Source: Lumbricus terrestris (Eukaryota > Annelida > Clitellata > Crassiclitellata > Lumbricidae). From it: a stretch of DNA of 64,000 bases. The position numbers and the translations under genes were made by a program. Position 1 is the stretch's first letter, and every line of letters starts with the position of its first letter. The stretch spans positions 89,781,687 to 89,845,686 of the forward strand of contig OX457036.1 of the NCBI GenBank assembly GCA_949752735.1, given 5' to 3'. Of this stretch, positions 12,076-22,723 are shown one piece after another. The notes under the pieces were generated by a model. That model was given only the letters and a program-made list of their open reading frames with translations, was not told the DNA's origin and did not search any database.

Positions 12076-14388
12076 ACACACACACACACACGTACGTGCA
12101 TGCACACACACGCGCAGACACATACGCATAGGCCTACATCCACACCCACCATAATGGATTATGCACCTCTTTATGTCCAAGTTTTTTCTTGATCGTTGAA
12201 AATCTTTCCAGTTTCCATCCGTTGCGATTCTTGTGGTCACTTCCCCAAAGACCCAAATTGTGGAAGGTGACATTTGGAGATCGGACGTGATCCTTTAATC
12301 CAATGCTAAAAACATTGCCTTGCATTCTCAAAATATGACAGAATAGGCCTACCTAAAACTATTTTGAACAGTCCTCTAAGATAGCCTATACTTGCAATAT
12401 AGGCCTACATGTAATTAAAACGGTTGCTAACAGTCGCATACAACTGCATGCGTCCGAGATTGACACCATACCATAACAGTTACCGGGACTGACGACCTTA
12501 CCCTCTCAATCGATGGCCAGATAATGACTGTCACATAGAAGTCTATAGGCCTATAATTTTAGTTGGCCCTCTACGGTCTACTACAGTCCATCATGACCTC
12601 AATATTATTTATCGCCATTTCTATAAGTACCATCCCAAGTACCGTAGCCTATTTATCTCTCTGTCTTTTATAATAAATTTTTATACCCAACTCTTGGATC
12701 GAAACCTAAAAGTTACCCATAATCAAATCTGCCTGTCGAATTTGTTTTTAATGGACGTCTTTGAGTGAGACAGTAACCGCGATGCAGGTCCTAACTTACA
12801 TCTGACTTGACTTATGACTTACTGACTTATGGACCTGGCGAAGCTTCCGCCCTCATCAGCCGCTCCTTTATGGATAGCCTCCAGTCGTCCCTGTCTGTGC
12901 TCTCCGCGCCGCCTCTCCCACGGTTAGTCCCATGACTCCCATCCTCAGGCAGTCCTCTTCTGCTACATCCATCCATCGCTTTCTGGGTCTACCTCGATAT
13001 CTTCTCCTCTTCCCATGCACATATCCCTGTAGTGCCACCTTTGGGTATCTTCCACTCTGCATTCTGACGACATGTCCGAAGTACCGCATTCTTCTTATCT
13101 GAATCCTGTCCACAATGTCTCGTTGTATCCTCAGTCTGCTGCGTATTTCCGTGTTTCGTATCCTTTCCCTCCTTGTGACCCCTTCTATCCTTCGCAGGCA
13201 CGTCATTTCAAATACCCTCAGCCGTCTTTTCTGTGGCTCCTTCAGCGTCCACGTCTCTGAGTTGTATAAGAGTACGCTCAGCACCAAGGTCTCTTATATT
13301 CGCACCTTGGTGGTCTTGCTAATTAACTTTGATCTTCAAATCCTATGCAATCTCTGCAATATTCCTCTAGCGAGCCCAATTCTTCTTTCAATGTCCTTAT
13401 CTGATCCCCCTTGCGCATCGATAAGACCTCCCAGATACACGAAACTTTCCTTTTGCTCTAGTATCTGACCATCCACATTCAATCCAAGCCGTGTCCCTTC
13501 TCTACCAATGTATTGACATTCCGTTTTTTGCACATTGATGTACATGCCCATTCTTTTGCTTACCTGCTCAACTCTCGTTAGCGAATCATGCAAACCCTTC
13601 TCCTTCTCCCCCAGTAGCGCAATGTCGTCTGCAAATCTCATATCGCTAATCAGTTCTCCTCCTATCACCGCTCCCTCCTCTGTCCCCTCCAATGCCATGG
13701 CCATTATCAGCTCCAAGAAGATGTTGAACAAAAGTGGCGACAGCACACATCCCTGCAGTACCCCTACAATGGTCCTGAACCATTCTGACAGGTCCCCGTC
13801 TACTCTCACGGCGCTAATAGTATCTCTGTACGCGCTTTCCAGCAGTCTCAAAGCGCGTACAACCATGCCATGCATGGTAAAACTCTTGAGATTACGACAA
13901 TGAAGTTTTTGAGGGGATCTGGGACTGAACATAGACTTCTCTTTCTTTGTTCGTGAGACCTGCCATTCAAATGATAAATACATATGCACAACGGTTTATA
14001 CAATATTTATATTGAGTTAAATTGACAATACCTCGGATCAAAGCTGTGAACCTCACATCCGTATTTCGCCCAGGCTTCGTCAAATGACCAGTCATTAGAA
14101 ATCCTTTCAAAACAATACATCACACACATGCATGAACATTTTCCGACTATTCTTATAACATTGTGCTATTAACATTGAGTCGAATAAGTTGCAAATATAT
14201 AATCGTGGTATTGTATAATGACTATTTATAAAGCGCTTCTCTCAACAAGAGTCACTCCGAAGCGTTCCAAGTGCGATCGACTCAGAGAGAAAAGGCAGAA
14301 TGTGATTTGAGGTGAGAGAAAGATGAAGAAAGGCTGCCAGAGAGAAAGGCGGAGCACACTGATGGTGGAAGCTCATTCCATAGAAAGC

Positions 14389-14439
<51 letters not shown>

Positions 14440-15728
14440 GCCTACATAGGTCTACATACATGCATGCATGCGTTGCCTACACATTCAAACATATTCACAC
14501 TGAAGGTAAAAAATAGACTATAATTTTATAGGCTTACATGTACACACGTACTGTAGATCCTATGTGCGTACCGTACATGCATGCACGTGTGGTTGATAAA
14601 ATTTATTTAAGAAATACATAAACAAAACATAAGTGAAAAGAGGTCCGGTCCTTTAGGCACTAGTTCTGCGGCAGCTAAGGGTGTACGAACTATGAAGCAA
14701 TTGACAAGCTATACATACATGTACAGTAGGACCTATGGACCCAGCCGCCTTTGTGAACTTTGCCGTAGTTGGCTGTCTTTTACCTAGGCCTATTTTGTTG
14801 TCATAATTGTTGGCCTACGTGACTACATCCTCAATTATTCCCCCACAGCTGTCAACATCAGATATAATCATAAACCTGGTTAAGTATACACGAGGCACCA
14901 AATTATCTTTGAAATAATGGCGTGCTAGATAATTACACACGCATGTCGCACGCGTCGGTAACCAACAAAGCTAGAGCTGCTTAATTTGTATTGAGTCACA
15001 ATACGCTATTGCTGTTGTAGTCAGAGACGGAACTTTAGTGTAGGAAGTGGACGGGGGTTACCAGAATTAGCATCACTTCTCTTCGTTGTACTGTCAATTA
15101 TTAAAAAGTACCACTAGGCCTAAGTCTATATGCACTGTGCCCAATTAAAGTAATAGTGATGCTACATACTGCTGCTGCTGACGATGATGGTCAATTAACC
15201 AATCAGACATTTTATAGCGCCCCTTATAAATACCTACTCAGAGACGCTCCCGGTCGATATCTAGCGAAAAAAGGCAGCTTCAACAGTTTGTCAAACTGAG
15301 AATAGTTCGGGAGATGTCGCACTGTGTTGCAAGGAAGGATGACGAAGGACTTTCTGCGATGATAATAATTATTATGGGTCAAATCGTAATATTGTTTCTT
15401 CTGGACAGGCAGACCCCTAGTCAGGAAATTTTGGTAGGATACGGATATTGTCTGCGCCTCCTAACCCTAGTACTTCCCGAAATTAAGGTTTATGAGTATT
15501 ATTTTAATTGCACTGACGATTATTGATGAGCATCGTCGTCTTGTGTTGTTTTGTTTGTGTTGTATGATGATAATGGTATGATGATAATAAACATACCCGA
15601 ATGAGTAGATGAGACAAGAGTTGTTGTTGGGTCGGACGGTTGTCATCATGCACGCGTCGTATCCACCGTCCCCCGCTCGACCAAACCGAAGAGTGGTTGG
15701 ACATTTAACGTCTATGGTTGTCACCAGT
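10955..15728 (-). CDS. METTL24-like (FkbM-type) methyltransferase gene, 3' four exons
   Basis: Four exons join in frame on the minus strand: 15728-15597, 14103-14032, 12305-12167 and 11293-10955, giving about 226 residues. Junction codons are completed at every join (GG|G Gly, AG|C Ser, then phase 0). The joined product shows, in order, an [13 protein letters not shown] motif, [32 protein letters not shown] (acidic residue expected to bind S-adenosylmethionine), FHNLGLWGS, and [11 protein letters not shown] with a downstream LYIELHTPK. This order matches the METTL24/Methyltransf_22 family of predicted secretory-pathway methyltransferases, whose substrate is not settled. The N-terminal exon(s), usually a signal anchor, are not joined here; 29274-29137 is a possible candidate. 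Introns are about 1.5, 1.7 and 0.9 kb. Confidence 0.8.
11339..11466 (+). repeat. 52-bp tandem repeat, three copies
   Basis: TGGCAATTCTAGTTGCTTTA with ATTGCAAACATA and an AATTATAAAAT spacer is repeated three times, the last copy diverging. It sits in the intron about 45 bp upstream (in gene orientation) of the last methyltransferase exon. Confidence 0.8.
11733..11830. repeat. (CA)n microsatellite
   Basis: CA dinucleotides interrupted by a few GCA and CAAA steps, within the last intron of the methyltransferase gene. His/Thr frames across it are compositional. Confidence 0.9.
11902..11974 (+). mobile_element. LINE 3'-tail fragment
   Basis: GTGAATAAGCTGGTTCCCGC through GATTACGATTACGATACA matches the terminal segment of the LINE copies at 39776-40855 (minus), 44205-44530 and 24815-24883. 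It ends in the ATTACG tail repeat. Only the 3' terminus is present, as expected from 5' truncation. Confidence 0.55.
11988..12092. repeat. (CA)n microsatellite
   Basis: A nearly uninterrupted CA run of about 100 bp, 75 bp from the donor site of the 12305-12167 exon. Confidence 0.95.
12167..12305 (-). CDS. METTL24-like gene, internal exon
   Basis: The acceptor GCAATGTTTTTAG is followed by C ATT GGA, completing AG|C (Ser), and the donor is GAG|GTGCAT. The 139 bases encode motifs including [18 protein letters not shown] and KLGHKE. It leads in phase 0 into the last exon (Arg-Ile-Ile-Asp). The donor is weaker than consensus, so an alternative site is possible. Confidence 0.8.
12790..13885 (-). 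pseudogene. 5'-truncated LINE reverse transcriptase relic in an intron
   Basis: Minus-strand reading from about 13885 shows reverse transcriptase motifs: [31 protein letters not shown] (catalytic FADD) and YINVQKTE, then the C-terminal [19 protein letters not shown] region and a [10 protein letters not shown] stretch. Two in-frame stops between 13288 and 13336 break it. The class (RTE-like or CR1-like) is uncertain. Its 3' side ends in a degenerate TAAGTCA repeat near 12790-12830. It lies in the intron between methyltransferase exons 14103-14032 and 12305-12167 and opposes nothing in that gene, being on the same strand. Confidence 0.85.
14032..14103 (-). CDS. METTL24-like gene, 72-bp exon
   Basis: The acceptor TTTTGAAAG and donor CCGAG|GTATTG enclose [15 protein letters not shown] and GCEVHSFDP. 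The first base completes the Gly codon from the previous exon, and the last two bases (AG) are completed to Ser by the next. This is the nucleotide-binding edge of the methyltransferase fold. A decayed copy is at 49481-49534. Confidence 0.8.
14219..14276 (-). repeat. SINE-tail-like fragment
   Basis: TATTTATAAAGCGCTTCTCT with CTCCGAAGCGTTCC resembles the SINE tail in reverse orientation. It is diverged and the call is weak. Confidence 0.3.
14393..14437. repeat. (AT)n microsatellite
   Basis: Uninterrupted TA repeat of about 44 bp. Confidence 0.95.
15212..15257 (-). repeat. SINE 3'-tail fragment
   Basis: TTTTATAGCGCCCCTTATAA with CTCAGAGACGCTCCCGG matches the SINE tail of 47963-48180 in the same orientation. 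It lies in the intron between methyltransferase exons. Confidence 0.5.
15597..15728 (-). CDS. METTL24-like gene, most 5' recognised exon
   Basis: The donor TCGG|GTATGT is good. The acceptor is placed at GCATTGTTAG after a T-rich tract, though a nearer AG (CCATAG) is possible. It encodes [19 protein letters not shown] and SCLIYSFG. The DGG and CLIYSFG motifs mark the start of the conserved domain in this family. Both candidate acceptors need an upstream exon ending in a split codon, so at least one more exon is missing. Confidence 0.75.
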
Positions 15729-16477
15729 CTAACAATGCAATCAACAACAACAATAGTCATTCGAATACTCTGGCAATTGATTTAAACAATCGATATAGGC
15801 ATATACATAAGTGACTCACCTGACCAAAACCAGGCGCATGCTCATCACACACTTCTGAGATAATGGCCAAAATGACATTGTGATAAACACTACTTTTTCA
15901 ATTTTTTGTTTTTGACAGATAATGATAAATAAATATGTTTTGAACGCATTAAAACAAACATTTGTGAACAAATATTATTTTAAATGATATTTTAGATGAT
16001 TTTGGTTATTGTTCAAATGATTCAATGACTTTTCCATAAATTTTCAACTTCCCGCCATTAATGGCCTTATTCTAAATAAGGTTAGTATAACAAATGAGGC
16101 ATGAGTAAAACGCCCAAACTTCCATCTAGCCTATTAAGCAATCTGCCTATTTGTTGCAAATTTAATTCAAGTCTTAACACGGTTGCTAAAGAATCTTGCA
16201 TTCCGAAGTAATAAGAAACTTTGAATGCATATTTGTTCTCAGAATTGTAATTCGAATGGTTGAACCACATTTTTACTCATAACTTTGGACAGGAACATGG
16301 TAGAATAATATGATTTGCGTCATTTTAAAGAAGAAACTTAATTATTTTAAAAGACGTATGGCACTCAATTTGTACAAAAACCCTACATGTGCCTGATTTT
16401 GGTCAGATGGGCCACATGATGATCTGCTACATGTAGATTGTAGAATAATAGGCTTATAATTATCTGCAACGACGCAG
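15729..16477. other. No gene recognised
   Basis: AT-rich sequence between the methyltransferase exon and the outer hAT element. Nothing beyond chance short frames is seen. Further 5' exons of the methyltransferase could lie here unrecognised. Confidence 0.4.
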
Positions 16478-16486
16478 CCCTTAATG
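16478..16486. repeat. Target-site duplication, left (outer hAT-type element)
   Basis: CCCTTAATG precedes CAGTG and is repeated at 22198-22206 directly after CACTG. Nine bases match. An 8-bp hAT duplication plus one chance match would explain this. Confidence 0.85.
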
Positions 16487-17408
16487 CAGTGTTTAATCTA
16501 GACGTCTCTGGGGGGGGGGGGGGAACTTTCCCCCCCCCAGGATTGACATTTCCCCCCCCAGAAAAATTTGACAAAATGATATTGGTTTTTAGTAACTTTT
16601 TCATCGTTGTTTTACTTGAAGTGTAATAATATACTGTGATATTATTATTTTACTATTATATGATTATAATGACATTATTCACTACTATAATATACGATAC
16701 TATCATGTTACAATGAATATAACTTACTGTATATATTTGTATAACCCTATTTTTTCTAGCTAAACACAAAGATGACATCTCCTCCAGAAAAATTGTCAAA
16801 ATGATAATAGTATTTAGTTGCTGTTTAGTGTCAACATCATTGCATTACATGAACTGTTATAATAATATAACCGTAATATTATTTACTGCTACACGGTTGT
16901 TGTAGTAATTATTTACTGCTATAATATATGACAAAATCCAGCAAAAATGAGTATAACTTACTGTTAATATTTGTACAAATACTATTTTTGTACAACTGAA
17001 TGGCTATCAAGTGCTATCCTTATCCACATTTTAAACTGCCAAATTTCAAACTGTTTTGGTCCTATTATCTGTACACCAATTAAAACAACATCATTACTAC
17101 AAGACTAGTGGCTTCTTGATTTTGGTACCGTTAGTTTATTAGCTCTTGGTATATGTGTGTACCATTAAATATGATTTCGGAAAGTGTGTACTGGTCAGCA
17201 ACTCAGGGCCATTATAGGGAAACTGGGATAAGCTGACAGTTTCTGATTACAGTGCTGAAAAGCCAGCTTATATACTCATGTAAACAGTAATTCATTAGAA
17301 TGACCCAGCAGCAGCAGAACTGCGCTGCTGAACTCGATACACAAAGATATTTTTTATTGTAATTATAATTATGATATATATATTGAAATCCTAAAACACT
17401 TTTTATCA

Positions 17409-17416
17409 GTACTGAA
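17409..17416. repeat. Target-site duplication, left (inner hAT-type element)
   Basis: GTACTGAA here is repeated exactly at 21357-21364 after the right terminal repeat. An 8-bp duplication is the hAT hallmark. Confidence 0.9.
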
Positions 17417-17819
17417 CAAGGGCGGATCCAGGAATTTTCGAAGGGGGGGGCCAAAAAATTTTTGGGCTGGGGTCGGAAATTTTTTCGTTGATCTTTCGCC
17501 GAAAAATCTGATGAACTTTTTTAGTGGTTTTTGGCCGAAACCAGAGTTTAATTTAGCCCCCACCTCTGGGGGAAATGAGGTTTTCGGAGGGGTAGATAAT
17601 TGACCGTCTGAAGACAATCATGAGGCGCGCAGCGCCGATAGTGGTAGGGGAGGGGTGTGGGGAGGGGATATGCCCCTCCCCACCAGAAACTTTTTGAATT
17701 TTCACTTTGCAATGGTAGCATTTTAAGCTGTTATCTTAACAAATTAGCTGTACTTTTCAGTGCTTGTAAGAGTGCCATAAGGTCTCAATAAATATAGACT
17801 TTACTTAAAAACTTCTTTC

Positions 17820-18445
17820 CCGAAAACGAGATGTTCTTTTTTAAGTAATCCGCCGGAAATCTTTAAAAAGGGTGTTCAATTTTCCTTCCCAAAACACTGA
17901 TGAAATTTTTTGGTCATCCGTGCGAAATCTTAAAAAAGGTGTTTAATTTTTCGTCTAAAAAGAGTGATGACTTTTTATTCATCCATGCGAAATTTTCAAA
18001 AAAGGTGTTTAATTTCGCATCCCAAAAAACTGATGACTTGTTGTAGTAATCCCTGCGAAATCTTAAAAAAGGTGTTTAATTTTTCGTCTAAAAGGAGTGA
18101 TGACTTTTTAGTCTCCCGTGCGAAATTTTCAAAAAAAGGTGTTCAATTTAGAATTAAAAAACTGATGACTTTTTGTAGTCATCCGTGCGAAATCTTAAAA
18201 AAGATGTTTAATTTTTCGTCTAAAAAGAGTGATGACTTTTTATTCTTCCGTGCGAAATTATCAAAAAAGGTGTTTAATTTCGCATCCCAAAAAACTGATG
18301 ACTTGTTGTAGTCATCCCTGCGAAATCTTAAAAAAGGTGTTTAATTTTTCGTCTGAAAGGAGTGATGACTTTTTAGTCTCCCGTGCGAAAGTTTCAAAAA
18401 AGGTGTTCAATTTAGCATCCCAAAAACTGATGACTTTTTAAGACT
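17820..18445. repeat. 67-bp tandem array (about 9 copies)
   Basis: Alternating units of the form TGCGAAATCTTAAAAAAGG, TGTTTAATTTTTCGTCTAAA and GTGATGACTTTTT recur about every 67 bp, with two alternating subtypes giving a period near 133 bp. Open frames across it are compositional. Confidence 0.8.
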
Positions 18446-18480
18446 AGAATAAATAAAATACTTCCGGTACGTGACTTTTT

Positions 18481-18603
18481 GGCGCCGCCGTTTTGGCGCC
18501 GCCGTTTTGGCGCCGCCGTTTTGACGCCGCCGTTTTGGCGCCGCCGTTTTGGCGCCGCCGTTTTGGCGCCGCCGTTTTGGCGCCGCCGTTTTGGCGCCGC
18601 CAT
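18481..18603. repeat. 14-bp GC-rich array GGCGCCGCCGTTTT (about 9 copies)
   Basis: Nine near-perfect copies of GGCGCCGCCGTTTT, one with GACGCC. Each unit contains the palindrome GGCGCC. The same motif appears inverted at 20960-21058. It is far more GC-rich than its surroundings. Confidence 0.95.
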
Positions 18604-19264
18604 TGCGCTATAACATTTGCGTTTTGCAGTCTATTTCCGGTTCAGTGTATACGACGCGTGAAACATATTGACGAAATCCTTGCTGAAATAGAAAGTGAAT
18701 GTACGGCTTGTTGTTGCGTTAATTGAGGCTGGATCGATGAAAATATTCCTGGTTTAATTGGAGCTGGATTTATTAAGCGAACGCATGAGAAATGGAAGAT
18801 ATGATCAAGAAAAGAACGCTTGAGATTTGTAAGCTCGATGAAGAGTCTTTTAAATGCGAAAAAGCGGCGGGAGTTCCGACGAATACTTGAACAATTGAAG
18901 CTGAAAGGAGATTTTTTTGCCGGTGAAATAGAAGCTGGATTTTTTTAAACAAATGCTTTATTTAATAACAAATTATAAGACATGTGAGGTAGCAGATTAA
19001 TAAAGTACAAGCGATCAAAGCAGAGGATGTCACATCGAATGATTGAAAAAACAGGCCCACCAAAGAGAGAAAGTCCCGCTAAGACAGGGCCTATTTAGCT
19101 TAGTATAGAAATAAGAACTTTAAGATGACATAAGATTTCAGCACGATAGATCGAGGAAATACAGACTTTAGTGACAACAATGAATATGGTGTATTAAAGA
19201 CAAAAGCGACAGTTCTTTTAAAAAGTCCATTGTTTTGAAATGTCCATAATTGCAATTATAATAA

Positions 19265-19800
19265 AAAGGTGTGCAACTGCAAATGTCTGCCAACACTAAA
19301 GAAGGTGTGCAATTGCCAATTTTTGCCAACACTAAAGAAGGTGTCCAATTGCCAATTTCTGCCAACACTAAAGAAGGTGTGCAAATGCCAATTTTGCCAA
19401 CACTTAAAAAGGTGTGTAATTGCCAATTTTTTAGAAACCTAAACAAATCCATTGGTTCGAATTCTTCATTATTGCAATTGTAATATAAAGGTGTCCCACT
19501 GCAAATGTGTGCCAACAGTAAAGAAGGTGTGCAATTGCCAATTTCTGCCAACACTAAAGAAGGTGTGCTATGGCCAATTTTTTAGAAACCTAAAGAAATC
19601 CATTGGTTCGAATTGTTCATTATTGCAATTATAATATAAAGGTGTCCCACTGCAAATGTGTGCCAACAGTAAAGAAGGTGTGCAATTGCCAATTTTTGCC
19701 AACACTAAAAAAGGTGTGTAATTGCCAATTTTTTAGAAACCTAAACAAATCCATTGGTTCGAATTGTTCATTATTGCAATTGTAATATAAAGGTGTGCAA
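19265..19800 (+). repeat. 36-bp array, forward block
   Basis: Copies of GCCAACACTAAAGAAGGTGT followed by GCAATTGCCAATTT, interspersed with a longer CCATTGGTTCGAATTGTTCA spacer that itself recurs. The reverse complement of the same array fills 19845-20300. Confidence 0.9.
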
Positions 19801-19844
19801 GTAAAATAATGATGCTTTAAAGCACACTGCTGTTGTACAAAAAA

Positions 19845-20303
19845 GTTGTGCAATTGCACACTTTCTTTAGTGTTGGCACACATTTGCAGTGGGACACCTT
19901 TTTATTATAATTGCAATAATGAACAATTCGAACCATTGGATTTGTTTAGGTTTCGCAAAAATTGGCAATTACACACCTTCTTTAGTGTTGGCAAAAATTG
20001 GCAATTGCACACCTTCTTTAGTGTTGGCAAAAATTGGCCATAGCACACCTTCTTTAGTGTTGGCAAAAATTTGCAATTGCACACCTTCTTTAGTGTTGGC
20101 AAAAATTGGCCATAGCACACCTTCTTTAGTGTTGGCAAAAATTGGCCATAGCACACCTTCTTTAGTGTTGGCAAAAATTGGCCATAGCACACCTTCTTTA
20201 GTGTTGGCAAAAATTGGCAATTGCACACCTTCTTTAGTGTTGGCACACATTTGCAGTGGGACACCTTTTTATTATAATTGCAATAATGAACAATTCGAAC
20301 CAA
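19845..20303 (-). repeat. 36-bp array, inverted block
   Basis: About eight copies of ACACCTTCTTTAGTGTTGGC with AAAAATTGGCAATTGC or AAAAATTGGCCATAGC, the inverse of 19265-19800. It closes with the same TTGCAATAATGAACAATTCG spacer. Together the two blocks can form a very long hairpin centred near 19820. Confidence 0.9.
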
Positions 20304-20959
20304 TGGTAAATTACTTCTAAAGGGAGGACAATGATATTTTGGCTAGTTTTAACTGTACGTAAGTGCTTCTACAAATGCACAAATTCGATTACAAATGCAC
20401 ATTTTGTGTATAGCTGCACGTTAAAAAAGCCCTGCCGGGTACCCGGCTAATGTTCTAATATAGCGGCAGTTTTCTGATTTTATTGAATGCCAGATACGAT
20501 TGCAACAATTATTATTCAAAAGCTTAACTACATGTACATCATGTGACCACATTGACTATAGGCCTACTCACTGCCATACCATATAACAATTAAGGAAGTT
20601 TTAATACATTTCGACAAAAAATACTTAACATCAGATTTTTGAACACAGACAAACATACTTTTGCTTAAATCGGAGTTGGATTGTTCATCAATGCAACGCC
20701 AGTTTAAGGAAGAACATTTTCAGCAATCCAGCTCCAATGAAATTTAATTGTGGTATTACCTAATACGAATAAAAACCAGCTTTGACCCTTTCAGATCAAG
20801 TGAGGAGTGTACGTCGAACATACATTCTGAGCTATTTCGGGCATAACTTTTGAACGGCGTGGAATATCATCACAAAATTTAACTCAAAATGTGCGTAAAT
20901 GAACCGTCTAAAATTACCTACAATTTGATAATTTTTATACTTTAGAATGAGGGAGAAAA

Positions 20960-21058
20960 AAATTCCGGCGCCAAAACGTCCGGCGCCAAAACGGCGGTGC
21001 CAAAACGGCGGCGCCAAAAAGTCCGGCGCCAAAACGGCGGCGCCAAAACGTCCTGCTT
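20960..21058. repeat. GC-rich array, inverted block
   Basis: Six to seven copies of CGGCGCCAAAACG(T)C, the inverse of the 18481-18603 array, ending beside the right part of the inner hAT-type element. Confidence 0.9.
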
Positions 21059-21379
21059 CGCGAATAACATACATTCCATGCCATAAATCATAGTTGGATA
21101 CTGTTGAAAGATTGTTTCATTTCGATGCTTTATATAAAGACAATGCAATTGCGTGAGAGACTTAGATTGGATTTTAATTACATTTACACAGTATTTTTAT
21201 TATAGGTTTTAATTACATTTATACATTAATTCTCCTGTGCATGACTGACACCCTGAATTTTTTTTGCTCCACCATGGATGGGGGGGGCCACGTCCCATGG
21301 CGATTTGAAATGGGGGGGGCCATGGCCGGATTGGCCCCCCCCTGGATCCGCCCTTGGTACTGAAATAATGGAGTTATTT

Positions 21380-22040
21380 TGCTAAAATGGCATCTTCAAA
21401 GGGTACCATTGCAATGTGGAAATTCAAGAAGTTTCTAATGAGTCACTGAAAAGTAGGCTACAGCTATTTTGTTAAGATGACACCTTAAAATGCTGCCATT
21501 GCAATTTGGAAATTAAAAAAGTTTCTAATGGGTCACTGAAAAAAAGTACAGCTATTTTGCTAAGATGACACCTTAAAATGCTGCCATTGCAATGTGGAAA
21601 TTGAAAAAATTTCTGATGAGGTTCTGAAAAAGTACAGGTATTTTGTGAAGATGACATCTTAAAATGCTGCCATTGCAATGTGGAAATTCAAAAAATTTCT
21701 GATGAACCCCTGTAAAGGTACAGGTATTTTTTGAAAATGACACCTTAAAATGCTGCCATTGCAATGTGAAAATAGAAAAAATTTCTGATGAGGTTCTGAA
21801 AAAGTACAGGTATTTTGTGAAGATGACACCTTAAAATGCTGCCATTGCAATTTGGAAATTCAAAAAGTTTCTAATGGGTCACTGAAAAGTACAGCTATTT
21901 TGTTAAGATGACACCTTAAAATGCTGCCATTGCAATGTGAAAATTCAAAAAGTTTCTAATGGGCCACTGAAAAAAGTACAGCTATTTTGTTAAGATGACG
22001 CCTTAAAATACTGCAACTGCAATATGGACATTCAAAAAAT
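21380..22040. repeat. 88-bp tandem array (about 8 copies)
   Basis: TGCTGCCATTGCAATGTGGA and GTACAGCTATTTTGTTAAGA recur every 85-91 bp. It belongs to the right part of the outer hAT-type element and immediately flanks the inner one. Confidence 0.85.
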
Positions 22041-22110
22041 TTCTAATGGGGAGGGGGATTTGCCCCCTCCCCTTACCCCCCCCCCCCCCACTCAGGGCGC
22101 TACGCGCATC

Positions 22111-22133
22111 ATGAGCGTCCTTCGGACGCTCAT
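22111..22133. repeat. 10-bp-stem hairpin with TTCG loop
   Basis: ATGAGCGTCC and GGACGCTCAT pair around TTC, so the loop closes as C-TTCG-G, an exceptionally stable type if transcribed. It lies about 65 bp inside the right end of the outer hAT-type element. Confidence 0.85.
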
Positions 22134-22197
22134 TTGTCTCCCCCCCCAGAAACCTCAATTCCCCCCCCCCAGCGGAGGGGGACTAGATTAAACACTG

Positions 22198-22206
22198 CCC
22201 TTAATG
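22198..22206. repeat. Target-site duplication, right (outer hAT-type element)
   Basis: CCCTTAATG, identical to 16478-16486. Confidence 0.85.
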
Positions 22207-22292
22207 TATATATTAATTAATTAATTAGTTAATTAGTTAATTAATTAATTAATTCATTCATTCATTCATTCATTCATTCATACATTCATTCA
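22207..22292. repeat. (TTAA)n and (ATTC)n microsatellite
   Basis: TTAATTAATTAG repeats run into a block of CATT repeats. Confidence 0.9.
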
Positions 22293-22715
22293 TGTGGCAT
22301 GCCCTCTTGGGGCGTTGCATGTACATGTATATGTCAACAATTCTTCTCCACCGGTTACGGTCTTCTGCCAAGCAGATGGCCTCAGAGACGTCAGTGTACC
22401 GTACAATGTAGAAATGTAGATCCCTCGAGACATAGGACAGTCAAGTATCTCGCGGTCTCCCACGAGGCTTCGACCGTGGAGGGGCAACCAACGCATGAGC
22501 CCGTCTCACGTCGATGGTCGGCTGGAGTCTGGAGTACATGTTCATAATTTATTATAATAGTTATAAAAGTTTTGATTCTAAAACGGGAATTAGGTCTAAG
22601 GTATATAAAAGAGAGAAAGTATGTAGGTCTGCCGTTCTGTTAACACATCCGGAGTTTCACGTATTTCAAAACATACCACGGACACTAATGATAGCAGAAA
22701 GCCCCGGACTTAAAC
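22293..22715. other. No gene recognised
   Basis: Moderately GC-rich sequence between two hAT-type elements. Short frames exist on both strands without recognisable motifs. Confidence 0.35.
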
Positions 22716-22723
22716 GCTCGCAT

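Larger units (their letters stand above)
17417..21356. mobile_element. Non-autonomous hAT-type element (inner) made of tandem and inverted arrays
   Basis: The 16-bp perfect terminal inverted repeat CAAGGGCGGATCCAGG is flanked by the exact 8-bp duplication GTACTGAA. The 3.9-kb interior has no credible gene. It holds a 67-bp tandem array (17820-18445), a 14-bp GC-rich array (18481-18603) with its inverse at 20960-21058, and a 36-bp array in direct then inverse orientation (19265-20300). The right end repeats a G-run/C-run motif. It sits entirely within the older 16487-22197 element. The 25929-26311 element appears related by its ends. Confidence 0.9.
16487..22197. mobile_element. Non-autonomous hAT-type element (outer), interrupted by a second element
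   Basis: The ends carry the 15-bp terminal inverted repeat CAGTGTTTAATCTAG, fitting the hAT consensus YARNG, with identical 9-bp sequence on both sides. Just inside each end is a long G run opposite a C run. Interior sequence includes an 88-bp tandem array (21380-22040) and a TTCG hairpin (22111-22133). An independent element occupies 17417-21356. Without it the outer element is about 1.76 kb. No transposase remnant was found, so it would need a transposase in trans. Confidence 0.85.

Noticed and set aside
11606..12192. His/Thr or Cys/Val-rich frames on both strands
   Set aside because: They are translations of (CA)n microsatellites inside introns.
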